Notes: generated from the letters alone by a model not told the origin. Shown: positions 1-8,244, counted from the first letter of the stretch. The stretch: 27,682 nt of DNA from an uncultured Clostridia bacterium (GCA_937900575.1 CALCEI010000192.1:1-27682), one strand, 5' to 3'. Made by a program: numbers and translations.

Positions 1-638
1 GCATCTTCACTTTGTTGACGCAAAGGTCCGAGCCTACGTTCAACTTCGGACATAATATCGTTTGCACGGCTTAAGTTGTCTCTAACACGAGCAAGCCTGT
101 TTTCTGTTTCTGTTTTTCTGGATTTAAATTTTGCAATGCCAGCTGCTTCTTCAAAAATGGCACGTCTATCTTCTGGCTTGGAAGAAATGATTTCTTCAAC
201 CCTACCTTGACCTATAATTGAATAACCATCTTTGCCAATACCTGAATCGTAAAGCATATCTTGAATATCTTTAAGACGTGCTGGTTGACGGTTAATCATA
301 TAATCACTTTCGCCACTTCTATACAATTTTCTTGTAATAACAATTTCGTCATATTCGCTGTTGAACCATTTGTTTGTGTTGTCAAAAACCAAAGAAACTT
401 CGCAATAACTTAATTGTTTCCTTTTTTCTGTACCAGCAAAAATAACGTCTTGCATTGATTCACCACGCAAGGCTTTGCTTGAACGTTCACCAAGCACCCA
501 TCTAATAGCATCACTAACGTTAGATTTTCCACAACCGTTTGGACCAACAATTGCCGTAATACCACCATCGAATGAAATACGTGTATCATCAGCAAATGAT
601 TTAAAACCTATCATCTCAATTTCTTTAAAAGTAATCAT
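1..638 (-). CDS. smc: Chromosome segregation protein SMC, N-terminal part (runs off the window)
   Basis: This is the first 212 residues of an SMC ATPase; the rest lies beyond position 1. SMC dimers with ScpA/ScpB organise and segregate the chromosome. The sequence shows the N-terminal half of the ABC-type head: a KSFAD motif near residue 13, Walker A GPNGCGKS at residues 32-39, and the Q-loop region IIGQGRVEEI at 141-150 followed by FEEAAGI, all typical of SMC. The residues after about 175 are charged and begin the coiled coil. The ATG at 638 is preceded by GGGGA at a 4-nt distance. The gene follows ligA but has its own promoter overlapping the ligA terminator. In many Firmicutes smc sits directly after rnc; here rnc is about 14 kb away. 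Confidence 0.96.
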   Translation of the reverse strand, partial: MITFKEIEMIGFKSFADDTRISFDGGITAIVGPNGCGKSNVSDAIRWVLGERSSKALRGESMQDVIFAGTEKRKQLSYCEVSLVFDNTNKWFNSEYDEIVITRKLYRSGESDYMINRQPARLKDIQDMLYDSGIGKDGYSIIGQGRVEEIISSKPEDRRAIFEEAAGIAKFKSRKTETENRLARVRDNLSRANDIMSEVERRLGPLRQQSED

Positions 639-663
639 AATTCCCCATTAGTACATTGAAATT

Positions 664-701
664 TGGTAAACGTAGTTTACCACCAATTTGGCATAATGCC
701 A
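664..701. repeat. Two adjacent palindromes in the smc leader
   Basis: Two perfect inverted repeats lie between the predicted smc promoter and its start codon. The first is TGGTAAAC, a 3-nt centre, then GTTTACCA (664-682). The second is TGGCAT-A-ATGCCA (689-701). They could be paired operator sites or small RNA hairpins in the smc leader. No U-run follows them, so they are not terminators. Confidence 0.55.
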
Positions 702-715
702 CATAATACAATCTT

Positions 716-744
716 ATTATAACAAAAAAACACGTTAAATTCAA
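716..744 (-). promoter_or_regulatory. Predicted sigma-A promoter for smc
   Basis: On the minus strand TTGAAT (739-744) and TATAAT (716-721) are separated by 17 bp. The -35 box lies in the loop and stem of the ligA terminator, so termination and initiation share the same DNA. Transcription would start near 709. Confidence 0.6.
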
Positions 745-758
745 AACAATTTAACGTG
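724..758 (-). terminator. Intrinsic terminator after ligA
   Basis: The arms CACGTTAAATT (731-741) and AATTTAACGTG (748-758) form an 11-bp perfect stem with a 6-nt loop, followed on the minus strand by seven U residues (724-730). The ligA stop codon lies inside the stem. Confidence 0.85.
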
Positions 759-2721
759 ATTTTTCATTTAAAATGGCAATAAGTTGCTGTTCATCAAGGG
801 TTTTTATGCCCAACTGCTTTGCTTTATCCAATTTTGAGCCTGCATCAGTGCCCACAATAACCAAATCTGTGTTCTTGCTTACGCTTGATGTAACGTTTGC
901 ACCAAGTGAAAGTAAAAGTTTTGTAAGGTCTGGCCTTGTATAATTTTCAAGAGCACCAGTAAGCACCACAGTTTTGTTGCTGAAATATGAATTTGTGCTT
1001 AAAACTTCTGGCATTTTTATTTTTACACCAACTTCTAGCAATTTTGCAATGTTTGTTAGGTTGTCTTCATTAAGGAAATAATCCACCACACTTTGAGCTA
1101 CAATTTCGCCAATATCATCAATTTTTGTTAAGTCTTCAACTGTGGCTGATTTCAATTCTTCAATTGAATTATATTTTCTGCTTAAAACATAAGCTGTTTT
1201 TTTGCCAATGTTCAAAATTCCAAGAGCAAAAATGAAATTTGACCACTCTATGTCTTTGCTTTTTTCAATGGCAGAAATTAAATTTGCAATCTTTTTATCT
1301 TTAAAGCCTTCCAATCCTTCAAGCGCTTCTGGTTTTAAAGCATACAATTCATACGGATAAGCCAATTTGAATTTATCAAATAACACTTTTAATGTTTTTT
1401 CACTTAAACCTTCAATGTTTGCAGCATCGCGTGAAACAAAGTGTGTTAATCTATCAACAATCTGTTCAAAACAGCCTTTGTGATTTAAACAGAAAATGTT
1501 TGCACCAATTGTGGAAAGTTCGGTGCCACAACTTGGGCAAATTGTTGGTGGAACAATTTGTTTTGCGTCTGGTGATGCTTCTGCGAGACCCATAACTTCT
1601 GGAATAACTTCATTGCTACGGCGCACAAAAACACGGCTGTTAATGCTTACATTTTTACGTTCGATATCTTGCATATTGTTGAGTGTTGCTCTGCTTACGG
1701 TTGCGCCACTAAGTTCAATTGGGTCCAACACTGCAATTGGTGTTATTTTACCTGTTCTGCCAACTTGCCATACCACATCATTTAATGTGGTGGAAAGCTC
1801 AACAGGTTTAAATTTATATGCCATTGCCCATTTTGGAAATTTGTTGGTGTAACCAATGTCATCTCTTACACTGCAATCTGCCACTTTAACAACCATTCCG
1901 TCAATCATAACATCAAGGTTATCTTTAATTTCGTCAATGTGTGAAATTTGTTGTTTGGCTGTTTGCACATTATTAAGTTCAACATAAAAATCGCCCGTCA
2001 AAAAACCAAGGTCTACAATGAATTTATGCATTTCAGTTTGTGTTTTAAATGCCTTGTTTTCAGCCAAAAGTACGTCATAACAAAAGAAATCAAGTTTCCT
2101 TTTTGCTGTTTCGCGTGGGTCCAAATTTCTTACTGCACCTGCAACGCCATTGCGTGGGTTTTTAAGTGGAATTTCTGCAGTTTTGTTGTATTCTTCAAAC
2201 GAAGAATTTGTCATCATACACTCACCTTGCACAAGCAGTTTTTGTGTGTAAGGAATTGTTAGTGGAACACTCTTTATTGTTTTAACTTGCTGTGTTACAT
2301 CTTCGCCAATAATTCCGTTGCCACGTGTGGTTGCAGACTTATATTTTCCGTTTTGATATTCTATTACAATTTTAAGTCCATCATACTTATATTCCAAGGA
2401 AAAATTAAGGTCTGGTTTACCTGTTTCCACTCTCATATCCTGCATCCATTTTTCAAGGTCGGTAAAATCCTTAACTTTGTTAAGGCTAAAAAGTGGAATT
2501 TCGTGTTTATGTTTTTTAAATTCTGGAAGAACGTAATCTCCAACACGTGAAGTTGGTGTGCCAGGCAAAGAATAACCTAGTTCTTTTTCTAGGTCCACAA
2601 GTTCGTAATATAGGGCATCATACTCTGCGTCTGATATGGTGGGATTATCATAAACATAATAATTTTCGTTATGTTTACTTAACTCCTTAACCAACCACTG
2701 CATGCGTTCTTCTTTTGACAT
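751..2721 (-). CDS. ligA: NAD+-dependent DNA ligase LigA
   Basis: LigA seals nicks during replication and repair, using NAD+ to adenylate itself. At 656 residues it has the usual full length. In order: the NAD-binding Ia domain with a YxxDxPxxxDxEYD-type motif near 22-36; the adenylation motif KYDG with catalytic Lys112; E167; the NPRN...R region with R190 and R198; K279 (DGMVVK) and K303 (AYKF); a Cys4 zinc finger (C395, C398, C411, C417); helix-hairpin-helix repeats; and a C-terminal BRCT domain from about 585. Two usually conserved spots differ: TRGDG is TRGNG (N135) and VRGE is VQGE (Q165). The start at 2721 has AAGGA upstream and lies 5 bp after the pcrA stop, so pcrA and ligA form an operon. 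Confidence 0.97.
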   Translation of the reverse strand: MSKEERMQWLVKELSKHNENYYVYDNPTISDAEYDALYYELVDLEKELGYSLPGTPTSRVGDYVLPEFKKHKHEIPLFSLNKVKDFTDLEKWMQDMRVETGKPDLNFSLEYKYDGLKIVIEYQNGKYKSATTRGNGIIGEDVTQQVKTIKSVPLTIPYTQKLLVQGECMMTNSSFEEYNKTAEIPLKNPRNGVAGAVRNLDPRETAKRKLDFFCYDVLLAENKAFKTQTEMHKFIVDLGFLTGDFYVELNNVQTAKQQISHIDEIKDNLDVMIDGMVVKVADCSVRDDIGYTNKFPKWAMAYKFKPVELSTTLNDVVWQVGRTGKITPIAVLDPIELSGATVSRATLNNMQDIERKNVSINSRVFVRRSNEVIPEVMGLAEASPDAKQIVPPTICPSCGTELSTIGANIFCLNHKGCFEQIVDRLTHFVSRDAANIEGLSEKTLKVLFDKFKLAYPYELYALKPEALEGLEGFKDKKIANLISAIEKSKDIEWSNFIFALGILNIGKKTAYVLSRKYNSIEELKSATVEDLTKIDDIGEIVAQSVVDYFLNEDNLTNIAKLLEVGVKIKMPEVLSTNSYFSNKTVVLTGALENYTRPDLTKLLLSLGANVTSSVSKNTDLVIVGTDAGSKLDKAKQLGIKTLDEQQLIAILNEKSR

Positions 2722-2726
2722 CTTTA

Positions 2727-4952
2727 TTAATCCTTAAATTCTATTGGTGCGTAATCTAATGATAACATTTTTTCGCCAACTACGTCAAATTTAATTTTAA
2801 CGCAATGATTACTGCTGTTTGGTGTAACTTCCGTTATAACACCTTCACCAAATTTTGGGTGTGTTACTTTTGCGCCCAATTTAATTTTTGATGCGTCAAA
2901 ATTTTTCTTTTCCACAGAATCTTTGCTGAATGTATAGTTGAAAGATTTGTTTGTGTTTGATTGTAATGTATTCATATTTCCTCCATAATTTGTTTTGTGG
3001 TTATAATAACCGTAATTGTTGTTTGTATTATATGCTTGATAGCCTGAATTTATTTGCGTGCGTTCGTGTGCTAAATCAAGTTCATAAAGGAAGCGAGATT
3101 TAACACTATATTCCCTTTTTCCGTACATAAATCGTGAATTGCTACTTGTTAAAACAAGGTCTTGTTTTGCACGTGTTACTGCCACGTACATAAGGCGACG
3201 TTCTTCTTCCAAATCGTCCTTATCATCACGAGAAATTGGAAAGATTTTTTCTTCACAACCAACCACGTAAACCGTGTTAAATTCAAGCCCTTTTGCACCA
3301 TGAATTGTGGCAATTACAACTCCACTGCCATCATCTTCGTCCATTTCGGTTGCAAGGGTTACAGATTGCAAATAATCAACAATTGTGGCTGTTGGGTTGC
3401 TCTCTTCAAACTCTTTAACAGATGTTGCAAGTTGACTTACGTTCATAAATCTTTCGTAATCTTGGTCGTCATCTTTATCAAAACTTGTTGTAATTCCTGT
3501 TCGATTAAGCATATAAGCAAAAAAGTCATACATGCTTTCTTGCTCTCTTCTTTCTTCCAATTCCATAAACAAGTTCTTTAATTCAAGCAATTTATCTTTA
3601 AGACTCGATGGCAAAATTTCATTTTCGCAATTCATAACAACTTGTTTTAATGAACATTTGTTTTTTAAGGCAATAAGTTTAAGTTTTTCTACACTTGTAT
3701 CACCGATTCCACGTCTTGGAAAGTTGATAACACGCAAAAAACTCACGTCGTCTTCTGGATTGATTATTGCCGTTAAATATGCCAAAACATTTTTAATTTC
3801 GGCACGTTCAAAGAACTTAAAGCCATTATACATTATGTGTGGAATGTTATATGCCAAAAGTTTTTCTTCAAAAGGACGAGAAAGTGCATTTACACGCATT
3901 AAAATTGCCATTTCGTGATAAGGCACGCCTTGGTTGTGTTGCCTTATTATGTTGCGAATGACAAAGTCTGCTTCGTCAGTTTCGTTGCTTGCTTCGTAAT
4001 AAAACACTTCACTGCCTTCTGTGTTTTCGGTATATAAATGCTTATCTAACCTTGTTTTGTTGTTTTTTATAATTAAATTTGCCCTGTTTAAGATGTTTTT
4101 GGTGCTACGATAATTTTGTTCCAACTTAAACACTTGTGCATCTTTGAAATCGCGTGTGAATTGGAAAATGTTATCTATGTTTGCACCGCGCCAACCATAA
4201 ATTGATTGGTCTTCATCACCCACAATAAGCAAATTTTTGGTTTTAGATGCAAGGGTTTTTACAATGTCATATTGCAATTTGTTTGTATCCTGAAATTCAT
4301 CAACACTGAAATATTCAAATTTGTTTTGTATGCTTTCAAGCACTTGAGCGTTTGTTGTAAGCAATTTATAAAAATTTACAAGCAAATCGTCAAAATCCAT
4401 GGCATTGTTCTTTTTGAGTTCTTGTTCATATGCATTATAAAATTCAACAAATTGACCAATTGTAGGCACATAACTATAAATTTTTGAATACTCTTCAACA
4501 GTCATGTTTTCGTTTTTAATTGTTTCTATGTTATGCTTATAATTTGATTTTGTGTCTTCATCATCAATTTTAAATTGTTTGAACAATTCTTTAAAGACTT
4601 TTGCTTGGTCGGTTTCGGAAAAAATTGTAAAATTTTCTTTGTAGCCAGACAAAAAACTAGCATATGTCCTCAACATTCTTGCACAAAAACTGTGTATGGT
4701 GCAAACTGTAACCATATCTCCATTTGGTGCAATTTTGCAAATTCTATCCTTCATTTCACCGGCTGCTTTGTTGGTGAAAGTTATGGCTAAAATTTTGTTG
4801 GCAGGAATATGCTTTTCGGTAATTAAATATGCAATACGGTAAGTTAACAACCTTGTTTTGCCACTGCCTGCTCCTGCACTTACAAGCACAGGGCCATCAG
4901 TGCAAACAACGGCCTTGTATTGCTCGTCATTTAACAACTGTTTATAGTCCAT
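2727..4952 (-). CDS. pcrA: ATP-dependent 3'-5' DNA helicase PcrA (UvrD family)
   Basis: This superfamily 1A helicase unwinds DNA in repair and in clearing RNA polymerase or RecA. All SF1 motifs are present in 741 residues: Walker A AGAGSGKT (26-33), CTIHSFC (84-90), Walker B DEFQDTN (218-224), GDEDQSIYGWRGAN (245-258), QNYRST, TIHGAKGLEF and VAVTRAK. The C-terminus (about 690-741) carries the small KVTHPKFGEG beta-domain typical of Firmicute PcrA, where it contacts RNA polymerase. No Shine-Dalgarno site precedes the ATG at 4952; instead a -10 box ends 6 nt upstream, so the mRNA is predicted to be leaderless. The start choice is supported by the normal PcrA N-terminus (LNDEQYKAV near residue 7). 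Confidence 0.97.
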   Translation of the reverse strand: MDYKQLLNDEQYKAVVCTDGPVLVSAGAGSGKTRLLTYRIAYLITEKHIPANKILAITFTNKAAGEMKDRICKIAPNGDMVTVCTIHSFCARMLRTYASFLSGYKENFTIFSETDQAKVFKELFKQFKIDDEDTKSNYKHNIETIKNENMTVEEYSKIYSYVPTIGQFVEFYNAYEQELKKNNAMDFDDLLVNFYKLLTTNAQVLESIQNKFEYFSVDEFQDTNKLQYDIVKTLASKTKNLLIVGDEDQSIYGWRGANIDNIFQFTRDFKDAQVFKLEQNYRSTKNILNRANLIIKNNKTRLDKHLYTENTEGSEVFYYEASNETDEADFVIRNIIRQHNQGVPYHEMAILMRVNALSRPFEEKLLAYNIPHIMYNGFKFFERAEIKNVLAYLTAIINPEDDVSFLRVINFPRRGIGDTSVEKLKLIALKNKCSLKQVVMNCENEILPSSLKDKLLELKNLFMELEERREQESMYDFFAYMLNRTGITTSFDKDDDQDYERFMNVSQLATSVKEFEESNPTATIVDYLQSVTLATEMDEDDGSGVVIATIHGAKGLEFNTVYVVGCEEKIFPISRDDKDDLEEERRLMYVAVTRAKQDLVLTSSNSRFMYGKREYSVKSRFLYELDLAHERTQINSGYQAYNTNNNYGYYNHKTNYGGNMNTLQSNTNKSFNYTFSKDSVEKKNFDASKIKLGAKVTHPKFGEGVITEVTPNSSNHCVKIKFDVVGEKMLSLDYAPIEFKD

Positions 4953-4958
4953 GCAAGT

Positions 4959-4987
4959 ATTATATCAAATTTCTGTTTTTAGGGCAA
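4959..4987 (-). promoter_or_regulatory. Predicted promoter of pcrA-ligA, giving a leaderless mRNA
   Basis: Minus strand TTGCCC (4982-4987), 17 bp, TATAAT (4959-4964), with an extended -10 TG one base upstream. Only ACTTGC separates the -10 box from the pcrA ATG, so the expected +1 is the A of the start codon. Confidence 0.65.
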
Positions 4988-5000
4988 ATTTTTTGCAACA

Positions 5001-5022
5001 AAAAAACCAGCTATGCTGGTTT
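5001..5022 (-). terminator. Intrinsic terminator after the 5022-5558 gene
   Basis: AAACCAGC (5004-5011) pairs with GCTGGTTT (5015-5022) around a 3-nt loop, followed on the minus strand by U residues. It separates the unknown gene from pcrA. Confidence 0.8.
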
Positions 5023-5558
5023 TATTTCTTTCCGTACAAAACGTTTTCGTTAATTTCATCACGTAAATCTTTAAACTTGTGGCCATATTCTCCTTGAATC
5101 TTTTTGATTGTTGAATAAGAAACTTTTGTTGCAGTGTCTTTAACACAATGAACATTTCCTCTGGCTACTTCATTTTTTAATTCTTTAACGTCTTTAATAA
5201 AATATGGGAAATAATTTGCCCAATCCCCTCGAATTTCAGTGTCAAATATTAAAGAACAAAATTCATCCCAACGTGTTGTAAATTTCTCTTTTCGCCATAT
5301 AACGGATTGAGACTTTTCATCTGGCACAACGTCCTTAAAATATTCTGTGCAAAGGTCTTTAATGCCATCATGACTACTGTTATATGCGTCTTTATAATTC
5401 ATAAAATCAATCAGTCCTCTAAATAATGGCAATGGTTTATAATATGTTCTGTCCTTTAAGGTGTACTTCACAAACAAAACATCTTTAATTACGCAGACTT
5501 CTGTGTTTTTATCTACTTTTTCGTAAATGTCAGCAATTACAATATCTTCAATTTTCAT
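5022..5558 (-). CDS. Hypothetical protein, 178 aa
   Basis: I do not recognise this protein. It is soluble, rich in Asp, Lys and aromatic residues, and has no signal peptide or membrane segment. A middle part (about 90-125) has several tryptophans and aromatics (WRKEKFTTRWDEF, GDWANYFPYF), and the C-terminus is lysine-rich. A good Shine-Dalgarno (AAGGAAG) lies 8 nt before the ATG. It stands as its own unit, with a near-consensus promoter upstream and a terminator at its stop codon, between rpsU and pcrA. The strong promoter and full reading frame argue for a real expressed gene, but nothing here points to a function. Confidence 0.8.
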   Translation of the reverse strand: MKIEDIVIADIYEKVDKNTEVCVIKDVLFVKYTLKDRTYYKPLPLFRGLIDFMNYKDAYNSSHDGIKDLCTEYFKDVVPDEKSQSVIWRKEKFTTRWDEFCSLIFDTEIRGDWANYFPYFIKDVKELKNEVARGNVHCVKDTATKVSYSTIKKIQGEYGHKFKDLRDEINENVLYGKK

Positions 5559-5580
5559 ATTCTACTTCCTTTATGGCTTT

Positions 5581-5609
5581 ATAATAGCACCAAAAAAGCA
5601 AGTTGTCAA
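5581..5609 (-). promoter_or_regulatory. Strong sigma-A promoter for the 5022-5558 gene
   Basis: Minus strand TTGACA (5604-5609), 17 bp, TATTAT (5581-5586). The sequence TTTGGTGC next to the -10 box is shared with the rpoZ promoter. Confidence 0.75.
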
Positions 5610-5630
5610 TAGTGAATCTTAATATTTTTA

Positions 5631-5663
5631 TTAAAAATAAAAAAACACCGGTTAAGGTGTTTT
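5631..5663 (-). terminator. Intrinsic terminator after rpsU
   Basis: AAAACACC (5642-5649) and GGTGTTTT (5656-5663) form an 8-bp stem with a 6-nt loop, followed on the minus strand by a U-rich run. Confidence 0.8.
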
Positions 5664-5666
5664 ATT

Positions 5667-5864
5667 TTAATAACGAGATTTTTTCATTGCACGTTTACGA
5701 GCAGCCTTGCTTTTTTCTTTACGAGCTACGCTTGGCTTTACGTATTCTTGTTTCTTTTTAAGATCACCAATGATACCATCTTTTTGGCATTTGCGTTTGA
5801 AACGTTTTAATGCGCTTTCAATTGATTCATTTTCTCCACAACGAACAGTAGTCAAATTATTCAC
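5667..5864 (-). CDS. rpsU: 30S ribosomal protein S21
   Basis: S21 is a small basic protein of the 30S subunit platform. The match is clear: a short N-terminus, the signature ESIESALKRFKRKCQKDG (about residues 14-31), then a basic Arg/Lys-rich tail ending KKSRY. The start is not ATG. The first candidate is GTG at 5864 (65 aa). A TTG at 5855 would give 62 aa beginning TTVR, closer to the usual S21 start, and the GGTG at 5862-5865 would be a Shine-Dalgarno site 6 nt before it. The TTG may therefore be the real start. The gene is monocistronic, with its own promoter and terminator. S21 is often near other translation or replication genes, as here. Confidence 0.95.
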   Translation of the reverse strand: MNNLTTVRCGENESIESALKRFKRKCQKDGIIGDLKKKQEYVKPSVARKEKSKAARKRAMKKSRY

Positions 5865-5909
5865 CCACTTTTATTTTAGAATTTGCAAAGTTTTACTCAA
5901 TGCTTTTTT

Positions 5910-5938
5910 ATTTTATTAAAAACTTAAAAATTTGTCAA
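5910..5938 (-). promoter_or_regulatory. Predicted sigma-A promoter for rpsU
   Basis: Minus strand TTGACA (5933-5938), 17 bp, TAAAAT (5910-5915). A leader of roughly 40-45 nt would precede the rpsU start. Confidence 0.75.
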
Positions 5939-5950
5939 TAGAAAATGATA

Positions 5951-5976
5951 AAATTTTAAGAATTTTTAGAATTCTT
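5951..5976 (-). terminator. Weak possible terminator after the HIT gene
   Basis: AAGAATT (5958-5964) and AATTCTT (5970-5976) can pair, with AAAATTTT following on the minus strand. The stem has only one G-C pair, so termination would be inefficient at best. Confidence 0.35.
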
Positions 5977-6301
5977 TAAGTCTTTCGCCACCCAAGATGT
6001 GAATGTGTACGTGGTCAACGTTTTGTGTGCCATCTTCACCTTGGTTAATCATCAAACGATAACCATTTTCGATGCCCAATTCTTCTTGCATATGGGAAAT
6101 TTTACCCATAATTTTGCCAAGAAGTGCTGTGCCTTCGTCTGTCATCATGTCAATGTGTGGGACATGTTGAGTTGGAATTGCAATCAAGTGCACTTTTGCT
6201 TGTGGGTTAATATCCTTAATAATCATAAAATCGTCATCTTTATATAAGGTTGTTGAAGGTAACTCTCCCCTTCTTATTTGACAGAATACGCAATCTTCCA
6301 T
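5966..6301 (-). CDS. HIT family nucleotide-binding hydrolase (HinT-like)
   Basis: This is a 111-residue histidine-triad protein. HinT-type members hydrolyse AMP linked to amines (adenosine phosphoramidates); the cellular substrate in bacteria is not well settled. The triad is plain: HVHIH with H97, H99 and H101 followed by ILGG. The N-terminus DCVFCQI has the CxxC (C4, C7) common in Firmicute members. The ATG at 6301 is chosen because AGGAGG lies 6 nt upstream and the protein then begins as the family does; a longer frame to 6337 would run into mtaB. It starts 11 bp after the mtaB stop and ends the rpe-rsmE-mtaB-hit unit. Confidence 0.93.
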   Translation of the reverse strand: MEDCVFCQIRRGELPSTTLYKDDDFMIIKDINPQAKVHLIAIPTQHVPHIDMMTDEGTALLGKIMGKISHMQEELGIENGYRLMINQGEDGTQNVDHVHIHILGGERLKEF

Positions 6302-6311
6302 AATTATCCTC

Positions 6312-7562
6312 CTAATTTTTGGCAAGGATTTCACCAATCATGCCATTTTTATGTTGTTTTGTTAGTTTTACTTCCACAATTTCGCCAACTTTATAACCTG
6401 CTGGCAAATATGTGTATATATAATTATCAGTGTACCCGAATGAATTGTTTTTGTCAACAACTTCAACCAAAACTTTGTGATTTGTGTTTAAATTCTTATT
6501 AAAGAATTCAGTTTTGAAGTTATTGTTAAGTTCGGTTAACCTTTTTAACCTTGCCTTTACAATGTTTCCGTCCACATCACCAGAAAGTTTGCTTGCAACT
6601 GTACCAGAACGCACACTGTATGGGAACACGTGCATTGTGTTAAAACCAATTCTTTTAAGATTTTTTAAAGTATCTTCAAACTCTTCATCTGTTTCGCCTT
6701 TAAAACCAACAATCAAATCGGTTGAAATGAACCCTTCTGGGAACAATTTTTTAATTTTATCTGTTATTGAAATGAATTTTTCAATGGTATAATGCCTGTT
6801 CATGCGTTTTAATGTGCTGTTGCAGGCAGATTGTAAACTAAGGTGGAAATGTGGGCAGAAATTTTTGGCATTACGCAATGTCTCAAGCATTTCGTCATCA
6901 AGTACGTTGCATTCAATGGAAGAAATTCTAAAGCGCTTATTAAGTTTATCCACTTCTTTAACCAATGTTTTAAGCGCAAGTTTGCCATCTATCCTATAAT
7001 CGCTCATATTTATGCCCGTAAGCACAATTTCGCTTGCCGTGGTGGATTTTATTTCTTCCAAAATGTCAGCCATATCCCTGCTTCTGCTTCTGCCACGCAT
7101 ATAAGGAATTAAACAATAGGTGCAAAAGTAATCACAACCATCTTGAATTTTTATGTATTGCCTTGTGCGTGTTTCAATTGGCTTTAAAAATGGTGCATAA
7201 GTTGTTGGTGTCTTCATCAACGTTCTGTTTTTGTTTTTTAGTAAACCCAAAACATCATTTTTGCCATGACAACCACAAAGTGCAACCACATTGCTATTAC
7301 ACAAAAAATTGTTTGGATTATGTTCTGCAGCACAACCACACACAACAATTTGTGCATCTTTGTTTAACTTTTGAATTTTGCTTAACATTTGCCTTGATTT
7401 ACGTTCGCCTTCATTGGTTACAGCACATGTGTTAAGCACATATATATCGGCAGGTACAAGACCTTCTGCAATTTCATAACCTGCCTGTTTAAATTGGTTT
7501 AACATGGATTGGCTTTCGTATTCATTAACTTTGCAACCAAGAGTTATAACACTAACCTTCAT
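6312..7562 (-). CDS. mtaB: tRNA t6A37 methylthiotransferase MtaB
   Basis: MtaB adds a methylthio group to t6A at position 37 of ANN-decoding tRNAs, using two 4Fe-4S clusters and S-adenosylmethionine. The 416-residue protein has the N-terminal cluster cysteines C10 (TLGCKVNE), C46 (NTCAVTN) and C77, the radical-SAM CxxxCxxC motif at C143, C147 and C150, and a C-terminal TRAM-like RNA-binding segment. TLGCKVN and the short MtaB-type spacing favour MtaB over MiaB or RimO. Its ATG overlaps the end of rsmE by 11 bp and is preceded by AAGGTGG, so the two are probably translationally coupled. The pairing of rsmE and mtaB is common in Firmicutes. Confidence 0.94.
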   Translation of the reverse strand: MKVSVITLGCKVNEYESQSMLNQFKQAGYEIAEGLVPADIYVLNTCAVTNEGERKSRQMLSKIQKLNKDAQIVVCGCAAEHNPNNFLCNSNVVALCGCHGKNDVLGLLKNKNRTLMKTPTTYAPFLKPIETRTRQYIKIQDGCDYFCTYCLIPYMRGRSRSRDMADILEEIKSTTASEIVLTGINMSDYRIDGKLALKTLVKEVDKLNKRFRISSIECNVLDDEMLETLRNAKNFCPHFHLSLQSACNSTLKRMNRHYTIEKFISITDKIKKLFPEGFISTDLIVGFKGETDEEFEDTLKNLKRIGFNTMHVFPYSVRSGTVASKLSGDVDGNIVKARLKRLTELNNNFKTEFFNKNLNTNHKVLVEVVDKNNSFGYTDNYIYTYLPAGYKVGEIVEVKLTKQHKNGMIGEILAKN

Positions 7563-8244
7563 ATTGCACCACCTTTAATTCTGCAATTGCAGCAACGCAA
7601 GCAACTTCTGCACGCAAAATTGTGTTGCCCAAACTTACGTTTTTTGCCACCTTGGAAAATTTTTCAACTTCAGATTTGGAAAAACCACCTTCTGGCCCAA
7701 TAATTACTGCAAAATCACCACAAAATTTTTCTATTTTTGTTGTGGAATCTTCATAAGCAAAAAATCTATTTTTAAATTGCATGATGTCAGTTGCAACTTC
7801 ATCGGCTTTTATTATGCTAACTTGCATAATGTCTGCCCTTTCACACTGCTTGCTTGCTTGAATGCAAACGTTTCTTAATTTTTCTAATTTTTTATTATCA
7901 AAATCTGCAACCGAAAAATCACTTTTGAAAAGTTTGACATGTTTAACATTCATTTCTGCTAAATGGTCAATGGCTGTAACCATTGCATCATTTTTAAGCA
8001 TAGCCAAATAAACTGTTGTGTTTCCACCACCAGATTTGTTTTCTTCAGTTCTTAATATATCTGCTTCCACAGTGTCTTTTAAAATGGAAGTTATACGCAA
8101 AAAATAATCAAGGCCATCACCATTAAAGGCAACAATTTCGTCCCCCACCTTGCATCTTCTTACTTTTGCAATGTGGTTTGCTTCTTGCCCTGTAAATTCG
8201 GCCTTGTTATTTGTTATGTTAGATATATAAAATCTATTATCCAT
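7552..8244 (-). CDS. rsmE: 16S rRNA m3U1498 methyltransferase RsmE
   Basis: RsmE methylates N3 of U1498 in helix 44 of 16S rRNA. The protein has 230 residues and a SPOUT (knotted) fold. Visible family motifs are the PUA-like N-terminal part with RRCKVGDEI, the glycine-rich IGPEGGFSKSEVE, and the C-terminal SLGNTILRAEVAC that forms the SAM-binding knot. The start at 8244 overlaps the rpe stop by 8 bp with AAAGG just upstream. In many relatives prmA precedes rsmE; it is absent here and rpe takes that position. Confidence 0.95.
   Translation of the reverse strand: MDNRFYISNITNNKAEFTGQEANHIAKVRRCKVGDEIVAFNGDGLDYFLRITSILKDTVEADILRTEENKSGGGNTTVYLAMLKNDAMVTAIDHLAEMNVKHVKLFKSDFSVADFDNKKLEKLRNVCIQASKQCERADIMQVSIIKADEVATDIMQFKNRFFAYEDSTTKIEKFCGDFAVIIGPEGGFSKSEVEKFSKVAKNVSLGNTILRAEVACVAAIAELKVVQYEG

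Noticed and set aside
1496..1852. 118-residue open frame opposite ligA
   Set aside because: It is fully antisense to conserved ligA sequence, has no ribosome site, and its composition follows ligA codons read backwards. The same holds for the other plus-strand frames over pcrA, mtaB and priA.
6302..6337. 12-codon extension of the HIT gene
   Set aside because: It overlaps the end of mtaB and lies upstream of a strong AGGAGG placed exactly for the ATG at 6301.
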